In this document: positions 31,554-39,968 of the stretch, in pieces
Layout of the letters: every line of letters begins with the position of its first letter
Position numbering within the stretch: position 1 is the first letter of the stretch
Source: CAXNKG01 sp964202965
Lineage (GTDB): Bacteria; Acidobacteriota; Vicinamibacteria; Vicinamibacterales; UBA2999
NCBI GenBank assembly: GCA_964202965.1
Contig: CAXNKG010000015.1
Coordinates: forward strand, 1-61,328
Reading direction: 5' to 3'
DNA: 61,328 bases
Position numbers and translations under genes: made by a program
The notes under the pieces: model-generated
What the model was told of the DNA's origin: nothing
Database searches by the model: none
Seen by the model: the letters and a program-made list of their open reading frames with translations, nothing else

Positions 31554-33560
31554 GTGCGTACGATGATCGGTGAGTGTCTCCGCCAGGCGGGGATCATCAC
31601 CGAGGACGATCTTCAGGCGGCGCTGGTGGAGCACAAGCGCTCGGGCGAGCGCCTGGGTGCGGTGCTGATCCGCCTGAGCCTGGCGACCGAACGCCAGATT
31701 GCGGAGGCGCTCGCCTACCAGCTCGGGTTCGCGTACGCGGACCTCGTCGCGCACCCGCCGGATTCCGGCGCGGTCATTCTCATCCCCAAGGACGTGGCCC
31801 TCAAGCGCAATTGCATCGCTGTGTCCGTCGAGAAGAACGTGTTGACGGTGGCGATGTCGGACCCGCTGCTCTTTACCCTTGTCCAGGACCTGGAGTTTCA
31901 GACCGGCTACCGCATCAAGCAGGTCGTTGCGACGCGCGGCGAGATCATCGAAGCGATTCAGGCCTGGTACCCGGACAAGGCACTGACGCGCGTCACCCCA
32001 GGCGGCATGCAGAGCCGGAGCCGCGACGACGCGACACGCGGCGGCATGCTCACGCCGCGCGGGCCCGGGTCGGCGGCGGCCGTGCGCGACGAAGACATCT
32101 TCGAGCAGACTTCCAGCACCCCGGCTGCCACGGCCGAGGCCGCGCCGATCATTGACATGGTCGAGCTGGTCATCAAGAACGCGCTGAAGAGCCACGCCAG
32201 TGACATCCACATCGAGCCGACCGAGGGAGACGTCGTCGTCCGGCACCGGCTCGACGGACTGCTGAAAGAGGTCATGGACCTGCCGAAGTGGGTGCATGAC
32301 GGCGTGGTGGCGCGCGTGAAGATCATGGCGGGCCTGGATATCGCCGAGAAGCGGCTGCCGCAGGACGGGCGCATCCGCACCACCGCCGACGACGGGCAGG
32401 AGGTCGATCTGCGCGTCTCGACGCTCCGCACGATCTTCGGCGAAAAAATCGTGATGCGCGTCCTCGACCACCGTAAAGGCGTGCCGCCGCTCGAAGAGCT
32501 CGGATTCTCCGCGGCCTCGATGGAGCATCTGCGGTTCTTCCTCCGCCATCAGCACGGCATGATCCTCGTCGTCGGCCCGACCGGCTCCGGCAAGACGACG
32601 TCGCTGTCGTCCGCGCTCGCCTCGATCCGGTCGGAGCGCACCAACATCATCACCATCGAGGATCCCGTCGAGTATCAGATTCCAGGCGTCAATCAGACGC
32701 AGATCAATTCCAAGATCAACCTGACGTTCGCCAGCGCGCTGCGGTCGATCCTCCGCCAGGATCCCGACGTCGTGCTCGTTGGCGAGATCCGCGACCAGGA
32801 GACGGCGCGCATCGCGATGCAGGCGGCGCAGACGGGCCACCTCGTGCTGTCCACGCTGCACACCGACGACGCGCCGTCGTGCGTGACGCGCCTCACGGAT
32901 ATCGGCATCGAGCCCTACGTGACGGCGTCGGCGCTCATCGGTGTCGTGGCGCAGCGCCTCGTGCGGCGGCTGTGCGCGGACTGCCGCCGTCCGTACACAC
33001 CCGAGCCTGAGACGCTGCGGGCGATGGGTGTCTCTGAATCGGAATCCGGGGCTCAGATGTTCTATCGGGCCGACGGTTGCGAGAAGTGCAACCTGACGGG
33101 CTACCGCGGACGCGTCGGCATCTACGAAATCATGGCGGTGACCGACAGCCTGCGGCGGCTCATCGCGCAGCGCGGGGCCGAGGCGCAGCTGAGGGAAGCG
33201 GCTATTGCCGCCGGCATGATCACACTGGGGGAGGACGGCCTGTTGAAGGTCAAGGCGGGCATGACCTCGCCTCAGGAGCTGCTGCGCGTCGTCACTGAAG
33301 TGCGGCAGACACGCGCGCTCTGTCCGGGCTGCGGCATGGCGACGTCACCGGATTTTTCCGTCTGTCCAACCTGCGGCCATGGGCTCGGCGGCGGGTGTCC
33401 GCATTGCCGGCGCCCGATCCAGGCCGAGTGGAAGTTCTGCCCGTACTGCGCCAGAGGTACCTCGGTCACCGGTACAAAGAGACAGTCCCGGCGCCTGGCG
33501 TCACAGCGATCGGTTCCCGAGCTGCCGGCGCCGCGCAACGTCGCCGAGTTCAAGAAATAG
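31554..33560 (+). CDS. GspE/PilB-family type II secretion / type IV pilus ATPase with extra zinc ribbons
   Basis: This 668-residue secretion ATPase starts at a GTG 6 bases after GGGGG; an ATG three codons later is the alternative. The N-terminal MshEN-type domain (about 1-150) has RLGAVLIRLSLATERQIA, a c-di-GMP-binding-type repeat. The motor has Walker A GPTGSGKTTS (near residue 341), Walker B/Asp-box DPDVVLVGEIRDQETA and His-box STLHTDDA. The usual zinc finger has CADC and CEKC. Unusually, the C-terminus adds four CxxC pairs (CPGC, CPTC, CPHC, CPYC) that would form a double zinc ribbon. The J-domain gene follows 13 bases later. Confidence 0.9.
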   Translation: MRTMIGECLRQAGIITEDDLQAALVEHKRSGERLGAVLIRLSLATERQIAEALAYQLGFAYADLVAHPPDSGAVILIPKDVALKRNCIAVSVEKNVLTVAMSDPLLFTLVQDLEFQTGYRIKQVVATRGEIIEAIQAWYPDKALTRVTPGGMQSRSRDDATRGGMLTPRGPGSAAAVRDEDIFEQTSSTPAATAEAAPIIDMVELVIKNALKSHASDIHIEPTEGDVVVRHRLDGLLKEVMDLPKWVHDGVVARVKIMAGLDIAEKRLPQDGRIRTTADDGQEVDLRVSTLRTIFGEKIVMRVLDHRKGVPPLEELGFSAASMEHLRFFLRHQHGMILVVGPTGSGKTTSLSSALASIRSERTNIITIEDPVEYQIPGVNQTQINSKINLTFASALRSILRQDPDVVLVGEIRDQETARIAMQAAQTGHLVLSTLHTDDAPSCVTRLTDIGIEPYVTASALIGVVAQRLVRRLCADCRRPYTPEPETLRAMGVSESESGAQMFYRADGCEKCNLTGYRGRVGIYEIMAVTDSLRRLIAQRGAEAQLREAAIAAGMITLGEDGLLKVKAGMTSPQELLRVVTEVRQTRALCPGCGMATSPDFSVCPTCGHGLGGGCPHCRRPIQAEWKFCPYCARGTSVTGTKRQSRRLASQRSVPELPAPRNVAEFKK

Positions 33561-33573
33561 TTCCATCTCGTCG

Positions 33574-34380
33574 ATGTCCAACAGTCTCTACGAACTCCTG
33601 GGGGTTGACCGCGGCGCCCCGGCGGAGGAGATCAAGCGCGCGTTCCGCCGCGAAATCGCGAAGTATCATCCCGACAAGGTTCAGCATCTCGGGAAGGAGT
33701 TCCAGGACATCGCCGCGGTTCGATCGGCGGAGTTGACCCGCGCGTACAAGACGCTGACCGACGATGCGGCCCGGGCGGAGTATGACGAAGGTCTTGGCGG
33801 CGCGACGGCTCAGCCCGGACCCTCGCCGTCGAAGCCCGCCGGGGCGGAGACCGCGTCTTCGCCTGCGCACCGGCCTGAGCCGTACGCCCCCTCCCCTTCG
33901 TCGCGCCCGGCATCCGGATCGTCTGGAGAACGCGGCGGGGCCAGCGATCTGGTTCGCAAGGCCGCGGTCATCCGATTCAGGCAGGCGGTGAGCGAGGAGT
34001 TCGGCCGGTGCGAAGGCGCATCCATCTCCGGTTTCGAGATTGCGTGCACTCCGCCGAAAGGCCGCTTCTGGAACAAGCTGCCGCCCCGCATTCTTGCGCG
34101 GTTCGTGCAACAGGTGGACGCCGCCGCGGTGTCGGAGACCTGGGCGCTGGCATCGCGCGCGCAGCGGGACGAGCAGCGGGAGATCTGCGTGTTCGTGATG
34201 GGGCCGGTCGTCGCGCCGGTCGCTCAGCTGGCCCACGCGATTGCCGACGAAATGCGGAGACAGACGGCGGGTGCGAGAGTGTCGATCGTTCCGGTGAATA
34301 CCCGCACCTGGTCGGCCGACATCCCGAAGGACGCCCCGCCCGTCGTGAAGTCGCTGGCCGCGCGACTCAAGTCGCTGTGA
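33574..34380 (+). CDS. J-domain protein (DnaJ-like), non-canonical
   Basis: This 268-residue protein has an N-terminal J domain (SLYELLGVDRGAPAEEIKRA, then KYHPDKVQHLG), so it should stimulate an Hsp70 ATPase. It lacks the Gly/Phe, zinc-finger and C-terminal domains of DnaJ. A Ser/Pro-rich linker (about 80-125) leads to an unrecognised domain of about 140 residues. It sits between the secretion ATPase and an ABC ATPase with very short gaps (13 and 7 bases), so it is probably co-expressed with them. A role in assembling the pilus/secretion motor is only inference. Confidence 0.78.
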   Translation: MSNSLYELLGVDRGAPAEEIKRAFRREIAKYHPDKVQHLGKEFQDIAAVRSAELTRAYKTLTDDAARAEYDEGLGGATAQPGPSPSKPAGAETASSPAHRPEPYAPSPSSRPASGSSGERGGASDLVRKAAVIRFRQAVSEEFGRCEGASISGFEIACTPPKGRFWNKLPPRILARFVQQVDAAAVSETWALASRAQRDEQREICVFVMGPVVAPVAQLAHAIADEMRRQTAGARVSIVPVNTRTWSADIPKDAPPVVKSLAARLKSL

Positions 34381-34387
34381 CCGTGCG

Positions 34388-35074
34388 ATGGCGCTGATTG
34401 AAACGGCCGACCTCTGGAAGACCTACACGATGGGGACGGAGGAGGTGCATGCGCTGCGCAGCGTGTCACTCCAGATCGAACGGGGCGAGTACGTGGCGAT
34501 CATGGGGCCGTCGGGATCCGGCAAATCGACGCTGATGAACCTCATTGGCTGTCTCGACACGCCGACCAGGGGTATGTACCTGCTGAACGGCAAGCGCGTG
34601 AGCGACATGAACGATAACGAGCTCGCCCGCATCCGGAACGAAGAAATCGGGTTCGTGTTCCAGATGTTCAACCTGCTCCCGCGCGCGTCGGCGCTCCACA
34701 ACGTGGAACTGCCGCTCGTGTACGCCGGGGTGTCGGCGGCGGATCGCCGGGCGCGCGCGACGGCCGCGCTGGAGAAGGTGGATCTGGTGTCCCGGATGCA
34801 GCATCGGCCCAATGAGCTGTCTGGAGGCCAGCGGCAGCGCGTCGCCCTCGCGCGCGCGCTCGTGAATAATCCGTCGATGCTGCTTGCCGACGAGCCGACG
34901 GGGAACCTCGATTCACGCACCGGCGCCGAGATCATGGCGCTGTTCGACCGGCTCCATCAGGCGGGCAACACAATCCTCGTCGTGACGCACGAGGCCGAGG
35001 TCGCCGCCTTCGCGCACCGCGTGCTCCATCTCCGCGACGGTCAGATCGAAAGAGACGTCCGGCGCGCCGCCTGA
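34388..35074 (+). CDS. ABC transporter ATPase, MacB/LolD type
   Basis: This 228-residue ATPase of the LolD/MacB branch has Walker A MGPSGSGKST, a Q-loop in VFQMFNLLPR, the signature LSGGQRQRVALARAL, Walker B MLLADEPTGNLDS and the switch His in VVTHE. Such subunits pair with FtsX-like permeases for lipoprotein release or efflux, but no permease gene is adjacent. It follows the J-domain gene by 7 bases and converges on the oligopeptide-type ATPase with a 5-base gap. Confidence 0.9.
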   Translation: MALIETADLWKTYTMGTEEVHALRSVSLQIERGEYVAIMGPSGSGKSTLMNLIGCLDTPTRGMYLLNGKRVSDMNDNELARIRNEEIGFVFQMFNLLPRASALHNVELPLVYAGVSAADRRARATAALEKVDLVSRMQHRPNELSGGQRQRVALARALVNNPSMLLADEPTGNLDSRTGAEIMALFDRLHQAGNTILVVTHEAEVAAFAHRVLHLRDGQIERDVRRAA

Positions 35075-35079
35075 TTGAG

Positions 35080-35961
35080 TTAGACCGCCGCGACATGCGC
35101 GGCCCCAACCGCCCGGAGCGGTGCGTCCGGATTGAACGAGCGGGGGTCGAGCACGACGCGGTCACGGGGGGTGTCGGGATCCAGGGCAGGCACCGCGCTC
35201 AGGAGCGCGCGGGTATAGGGATGTGCCGGATTGGCAAAGAGGGCACTGGTGTCGCCCATTTCGACGATCCTCCCGAGGTACATCACCGCGACGCGGCCGC
35301 AGATATGTTCGACCAGCCGGAGATCGTGGGCGATGAACAGGTACGTCAGTTTCAGGCGCTCCCGGAGCTCGAGCATCAGTCTCACGACCTGGGCCTGAAT
35401 CGACACATCCAGGGCCGACACGGCCTCGTCGGCGATGACGAGCGCCGGGCTCAGTGCCAGGGCCCGCGCAATCCCAATCCGCTGCCGCTGCCCGCCGCTG
35501 AACTGGTGCGGATAGCGCTGCAGGTGGTCGGGCTCGAGGCCCACCATCTCGAACAGCTCCGCCACGCGCTGCCGCCGCTCGGCACGCGCACCAAGGCCGT
35601 GAATGACCAGCGGCTCCTCGACGATGTCGCCGGCGCGCATGCGCGGGTTGAGCGAGGAATAGGGATCCTGAAAGACGATTTGCATGTCCCGGCGCGCCAG
35701 GCGCATCCGTTCGCGCGGAAAGGCGAGCACGTTCTCGCCTCGAAACAGCACCTCGCCTGCGGTTGGCTCGATGAGGCGAAGGATGCAGCGCCCGGTCGTG
35801 CTCTTGCCGCTGCCGGATTCGCCCACGAGGCCGAACATCTCACCTTCGTGAATCGCAAAGCTGACGTCGTCGACCGCCTTGACGATCGACGGAGGCTGGA
35901 ACAGACCGCGCTTTCGCACGAAGTGCTTCACCAGGCCTCTGACGTCAAGAAGCGGTGTCAT
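35080..35961 (-). CDS. oligopeptide ABC transporter ATPase, OppF/DppF type
   Basis: This 293-residue ATPase has Walker A VGESGSGKSTTG, the signature FSGGQRQRIGIARAL and Walker B ALVIADEAVSALDVS. The C-terminal peptide-transporter extension has HPYTRALLSAVP. It pairs with the OppD-type gene just upstream, whose stop it overlaps by four bases (ATGA), and this fixes the ATG at 35961. Permease and substrate-binding genes are absent from the window, so the partners must be elsewhere. The gene ends TAA. Confidence 0.92.
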   Translation of the reverse strand: MTPLLDVRGLVKHFVRKRGLFQPPSIVKAVDDVSFAIHEGEMFGLVGESGSGKSTTGRCILRLIEPTAGEVLFRGENVLAFPRERMRLARRDMQIVFQDPYSSLNPRMRAGDIVEEPLVIHGLGARAERRQRVAELFEMVGLEPDHLQRYPHQFSGGQRQRIGIARALALSPALVIADEAVSALDVSIQAQVVRLMLELRERLKLTYLFIAHDLRLVEHICGRVAVMYLGRIVEMGDTSALFANPAHPYTRALLSAVPALDPDTPRDRVVLDPRSFNPDAPLRAVGAAHVAAV

Positions 35962-36797
35962 CGTCTGTCGGAAGTCCCGGGCGCAAATGGGGTCTGATCC
36001 CAATTCCGGTCCCTGCCGGGGACGGCGGCAAGGAGGCCGCGGGTGTAGTCGTGCGCGGGGGCGCGCAGGACCTGCCTGACCGGTCCCTGCTCCACGAGCG
36101 ACCCCTTATTCATGACGGCCACCCGGTCCGCCATCTCCGCGATCACGCCGAAATCGTGCGTGATGAGGAGCAGCGCGAGATTGAATGTCGCGCGCAGCTC
36201 GCGAAGGAGATCGAGTACCTGCGCCTGGATCGTCACGTCGAGCGCGGTCGTCGGCTCGTCCGCGATGACGAGCGCCGGCCGGCACGCCAGGGCGATGGCG
36301 ATCATGACTCGCTGGCGCATGCCGCCCGACAGCTGGTGCGCGTAGTCCCGGACCCGCTCGCCGGCATTGGGGATGTGCACGGCGTCGAGCAGCTCCACCG
36401 CGCGCTGCCTCGCCTCGGCTCGCGAGGCCATCCCGTGCACGGTCAGCGCTTCGCCAATCTGGTCGCCCACGCGCATCACGGGATTCAGCGCGGTCATCGG
36501 TTCCTGAAAGATCAGCGAGATGCGCGCGCCACGCACCTGGCGCATGTCGCGCTCCGGGAGTGACAGCAGGTCGCGCCCCTCGAAAAATATCTGACCGCCG
36601 GTGACACGTCCCGGCGACTGGAGGAGCCTGAGGATCGCGAACGCCGTCACGGACTTACCGCTCCCCGATTCGCCGACGAGTCCCAGCGTCTCCCCGGGCG
36701 CGATGTGGAACGAGACATCGTCGACCGCGGTGACCGTCGAGTGCGTCCCGGCAAAGGTGACCGTCAGATTGCGAACGTCGAGCAGCGGTGCGGTCAT
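35958..36797 (-). CDS. oligopeptide ABC transporter ATPase, OppD/DppD type
   Basis: This 279-residue ATPase has Walker A VGESGSGKSVTA, the signature LSGGMRQRVMIAIAL, Walker B ALVIADEPTTALDVT and the terminal AHDYTRGLLAAVPG. The last residues (GRDRNWDQTPFAPGTSDRR) are not typical of OppD; they are encoded by a palindrome-bearing stretch at 35986-36004, probably a small repeat at the gene end. The start overlaps the mutase stop by four bases, so the mutase and both ATPases form one operon. Confidence 0.92.
   Translation of the reverse strand: MTAPLLDVRNLTVTFAGTHSTVTAVDDVSFHIAPGETLGLVGESGSGKSVTAFAILRLLQSPGRVTGGQIFFEGRDLLSLPERDMRQVRGARISLIFQEPMTALNPVMRVGDQIGEALTVHGMASRAEARQRAVELLDAVHIPNAGERVRDYAHQLSGGMRQRVMIAIALACRPALVIADEPTTALDVTIQAQVLDLLRELRATFNLALLLITHDFGVIAEMADRVAVMNKGSLVEQGPVRQVLRAPAHDYTRGLLAAVPGRDRNWDQTPFAPGTSDRR
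35986..36004. repeat. imperfect palindrome in the 3' end of the OppD-type gene
   Basis: AATGGGGTCTGATCCCAAT is a near-palindrome with core GGGGTCTGATCCC. It lies inside the coding sequence for the atypical C-terminal tail. Its GTCTGA core recurs in the hairpin at 57789-57818, which hints at a dispersed small repeat family. Confidence 0.35.
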
Positions 36798-38389
36798 GAG
36801 GCGCTCGGGACGTCCTGATGTTCGCCGAAGACCTGCCGCAGGACGTCGGCAATCTCACCAAGCGTCGCCTGGGCTTCCACCGCCGCGAGGATGGGCGGCA
36901 CGAGATTCGATCCATTCCGCGCGGTGCGATCGACTGTTGCCAGAGTGGAGCGCCAGACGGCATCGCTTCGTCCCGCGCGCACATGGCGCACCCGCTCAAT
37001 CTGGCGGCGTTCGACCTCGGGATCGATCTGGAAGACGTCTTCGATTCTCGCGGCGCTGGCGAAACGGTTCACACCGACGACGACCGTCTCGCCCGTGTCG
37101 ATCGATTGCTGAGCCCGGTACGCCGATTCCTGGATCTGCTGCTGCGTAAAACCCGATTCAACGGCGGCAATCGCGCCGCCTCGCTCGTCTATGGCGGCCA
37201 TCAGCCCGGTGGCCTCCTGCTCCAGCCGGCTCGTCAACGCTTCGATGGCGTACGCCCCGCCCACGGGATCCGCCGTATTCGCCACGCCGCTTTCGTGGAG
37301 GATGACCTGTTGGGTTCGCAGCGCCAGCGTGGCACTGTCCTCGGTCGGCAGCGCCAGCGCCTCGTCCCGCCCGTTGCAGTGCAGCGACTGCGTACCGCCC
37401 AGCACCGCCGCGAGCGCCTGCAGGGCCACACGCACGAGGTTGTTGTCCGGCTGCTGCGCGGTCAGCGTGCTCCCGGCGGTCTGCGTATGAAAGCGGAGCT
37501 GCTGCGCCCGGTCGCTCCGGGCGCCGAACCGGTCGCGCATCGTGCGGGCCCACAGACGGCGCGCGGCGCGGAACTTCGCAATCTCCTCGAGGAAGTTGTT
37601 GTGGGCGTTGAAGAAGAACGAGATGCGCGGCCCGATCGCCTCGATGTCCATGCCAGCGTCGATGGCGGCCTGTACGTACGCACAGCCGTGCGCCAGGGTG
37701 AACGCGATCTCCTGCGCCGCGGTCGAACCGGCCTCGCGGATGTGATACCCGCTGACCGATATCGGATTCCACTGGGGCATCTCGGCCGCACAGAACGCCA
37801 TGATGTCCGTGACGATGCGGAGGGACGGAGCCGGCGGATAGATGTACGTGCCCCGTGCCACATACTCCTTGAGGATGTCGTTCTGCAGCGTTCCGGACAG
37901 CACCCGAAGGGGTGTGCCATGACGCCGGGCCACCGCGGCATAGAGCGCGAGCAGGATGATGGCCGTCGCGTTGATCGTCATCGAGGTGGAGATCCGATCG
38001 AGCGGGACGTCCGCCAGGAGCACGTCCATGTCCTCGATGGAGTCGATCGCGACGCCAACGCGCCCAACCTCTCCGGCCGCGAGCGCGTGATCCGAGTCGT
38101 ACCCGATCTGCGTCGGCAGGTCGAAGGCAACGCTCAGGCCGGTGACGCCTCGCGACAGCAGGTAGTGAAACCGCCGGTTTGATTCGGGCGCGCTCGCGAA
38201 CCCGGCGTACTGACGCATCGTCCACGGGCGGCCCCGGTACATGTCGGAGCGGACGCCCCGCGTGAATGGAAACACGCCGGGAGCACTGATATCGCGGGTG
38301 GGATCCACCGCCCGAAGGTCATCGGGGATGGTGAATGGACGTGCCACGTGGCCGGAATTGTACGTCGGTTTGTTGACACCTTTCGGCAC
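36794..38389 (-). CDS. methylmalonyl-CoA mutase family, large (catalytic) subunit
   Basis: This 531-residue TIM-barrel subunit belongs to the acyl-CoA mutases. Landmarks are GVRSDMYRGRPWTMRQYAGF, GYDSDHALAAGEVGRVGVAIDS, SVSGYHIREAGSTAAQEIAF and FFFNAHNNFLEEIAKFRAAR. It lacks the C-terminal B12-binding domain, so it should work with a separate small subunit, as in IcmA/IcmB or archaeal-type mutases. Whether it acts on methylmalonyl-, isobutyryl- or another acyl-CoA cannot be decided here. It heads an operon with two oligopeptide ABC ATPases (4-base overlap), an unusual pairing. Confidence 0.9.
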   Translation of the reverse strand: MPKGVNKPTYNSGHVARPFTIPDDLRAVDPTRDISAPGVFPFTRGVRSDMYRGRPWTMRQYAGFASAPESNRRFHYLLSRGVTGLSVAFDLPTQIGYDSDHALAAGEVGRVGVAIDSIEDMDVLLADVPLDRISTSMTINATAIILLALYAAVARRHGTPLRVLSGTLQNDILKEYVARGTYIYPPAPSLRIVTDIMAFCAAEMPQWNPISVSGYHIREAGSTAAQEIAFTLAHGCAYVQAAIDAGMDIEAIGPRISFFFNAHNNFLEEIAKFRAARRLWARTMRDRFGARSDRAQQLRFHTQTAGSTLTAQQPDNNLVRVALQALAAVLGGTQSLHCNGRDEALALPTEDSATLALRTQQVILHESGVANTADPVGGAYAIEALTSRLEQEATGLMAAIDERGGAIAAVESGFTQQQIQESAYRAQQSIDTGETVVVGVNRFASAARIEDVFQIDPEVERRQIERVRHVRAGRSDAVWRSTLATVDRTARNGSNLVPPILAAVEAQATLGEIADVLRQVFGEHQDVPSAS

Positions 38390-38542
38390 TGCCTCTACAA
38401 TGCCTCCAGCCTTGCAAGAAGGCGTAAACCCCTGTAGATAAACACTTTTTGCGCCTGAGCCCTGCCGATCTCCCCGGTCCGCGGGTTCGGCTCAGGAGAC
38501 GCCCCCGGATCCCGGCCCGGCGGCGGCTGAGGAGGAACAGGA

Positions 38543-38851
38543 ATGGATGACGTCGTCAACCGGTTCGCTCGAGAGCTGGCCGACGCGATTGCCGCTGCTG
38601 TCGCCGAGAGCCCCCAGGTGGAAGCCTGCCGCGCCAGCGCGCGGGAGGCGGGTTTCGAGATGCGTGTGACGCTCGAAGCCGTCGTCGGATTCGTGAACCG
38701 GACCAGTGGAGGCGCTGTCACCAAGATCACGACGCCCGCGCGGCTCCTGCCGGCGCGGCGGAACTTCGACCTGACCTCCAACGATCGCCGCTTCCTTCGT
38801 TCGCTCCGCATCGGCGCCAACGAAGCCAAGGAAGAGAAACCGGTCGAATAA
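38543..38851 (+). CDS. small protein of unknown function
   Basis: This 102-residue soluble protein has a strong ribosome site (GAGGAGGAACAGG) before the ATG. The N-terminal 40 residues are helical and Ala-rich (RFARELADAIAAAVAE). The rest is basic with TTPARLLPARRNFDLT and ends in an acidic/lysine tail. I recognise no family. It stands alone between the divergent mutase and the phosphoesterase, and an intrinsic terminator follows 22 bases after its TAA stop, which supports a single-gene transcript. Confidence 0.7.
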   Translation: MDDVVNRFARELADAIAAAVAESPQVEACRASAREAGFEMRVTLEAVVGFVNRTSGGAVTKITTPARLLPARRNFDLTSNDRRFLRSLRIGANEAKEEKPVE

Positions 38852-38873
38852 CTCCTCGACCTCGCGGACGGAA

Positions 38874-38903
38874 GAGGCCGGTGCCACTGCGCCGGCCTTT
38901 TTT
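38874..38903 (+). terminator. intrinsic terminator
   Basis: AGGCCGG (38875-38881) pairs with CCGGCCT (38892-38898), and six T residues follow. It terminates the transcript of the 102-residue protein. Confidence 0.85.
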
Positions 38904-39002
38904 GCGTACGCACGAACATTCCTGTAGCCATCTCGCGGAAGACCGGCTAACCTGTGCGGTCTAAACCCCGCACTCATCCAACGAATAAAAGACGAATACA
39001 CC

Positions 39003-39953
39003 ATGGCGTTCGGCGGATCCTGTCGGCTCGCGTCCCTCGCAGCAGCTTTCGTCGCCGTCGCGTTTCCTGTGCTGTTCCCGCCGGTGCACGCGCAACGCGC
39101 TCCCGCGCCGCCTCCCGCCACCATCTTCGGCGTCGGCGACATCATGCACTGTGGCGCGTCCCATCGCGCGGAGCAGACCGGTCTGCTGATGGAGCGCCTG
39201 CTGAACAGCACGCCGAACAGCATCGGTGTCACCTTCGGCGACAACTCCAACGATGACGGGTCACCCCAGAGCTATGACTGCTTCGATCGGTCGAGCTGGG
39301 GGAAGCTGATGAGCCGCCTGATCCCGTCGCCCGGGAACCATGACTACGGGGTCGACAAGGTTCTCCCGTTCTACTTCCTGTACTTCCCGCAGGCCGGTCG
39401 TCCCCGGCTGGGCTATCAGGCATTCGATTTCGGCGGCTGGCGCATCTACGCGCTGAACAGCGAGCTCGTGGCGCCCGACCTACGCCAGGAACAGCTTCGG
39501 TGGCTGGAGCGCGAACTGGTGGTGCACCATCGGACGAAGTGCGTCATGGCCTATTTCCACCGGCCGCCGTTTTCGTCCGGCAACTTCGCGAGTCCCGCGT
39601 GGACGATGCCGCTGTTCCGAAAACTGTACAAATACGGCGTTGACCTGGTTGCCACGGGCCACGAGCATTTCTTTGCCTCGATGCCGCCCATGACGCCCGA
39701 CGGCGTCGTCAGTGCCGCCTACGGCGTGCCGGTGCTGGTGGCGGGAACCGGAGGAGCGGTGTTCTTCAATCGGCCCCGCGTGTTGAAATTCGGCACCCAG
39801 GGTGAGCAGATGGTGACGCATGCACTGGGCATCCTGAAGATCACGCTGAAGCCGGCGGCGTACGACTGGGCGTTTGTCCCGGTCGATTCGGCGGTAAGGG
39901 GGCCCTCAGGCAGCGGGCAGTGCCACGAAAATCCTCCGCGCTTCGTCGAATAG
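39003..39953 (+). CDS. exported metallophosphoesterase
   Basis: This 316-residue protein has a signal peptide ending PVHAQ. All calcineurin-type metal motifs are present: FGVGDIMHCG, TFGDNSND, SPGNHDYG, AYFHRPP and ATGHEHFF. The order and spacing resemble purple-acid-phosphatase-like secreted enzymes, so it may release phosphate from organic esters in the periplasm. The natural substrate is unknown. It converges on gpmA with 15 bases between. Confidence 0.85.
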   Translation: MAFGGSCRLASLAAAFVAVAFPVLFPPVHAQRAPAPPPATIFGVGDIMHCGASHRAEQTGLLMERLLNSTPNSIGVTFGDNSNDDGSPQSYDCFDRSSWGKLMSRLIPSPGNHDYGVDKVLPFYFLYFPQAGRPRLGYQAFDFGGWRIYALNSELVAPDLRQEQLRWLERELVVHHRTKCVMAYFHRPPFSSGNFASPAWTMPLFRKLYKYGVDLVATGHEHFFASMPPMTPDGVVSAAYGVPVLVAGTGGAVFFNRPRVLKFGTQGEQMVTHALGILKITLKPAAYDWAFVPVDSAVRGPSGSGQCHENPPRFVE

Positions 39954-39968
39954 GCGCGCCCCGGCCCG

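Noticed and set aside
34388..36797. One complete ABC transporter from the three ATPase genes
   Set aside because: The LolD-type gene is convergent with the two oligopeptide-type genes, and no permease is present, so they do not form one transporter.
38543..39250. Long minus-strand frame of 252 codons overlapping the small protein and phosphoesterase genes
   Set aside because: It is antisense to a gene with a strong ribosome site, a terminator and a clear metallophosphoesterase, and its product has no recognisable domain.
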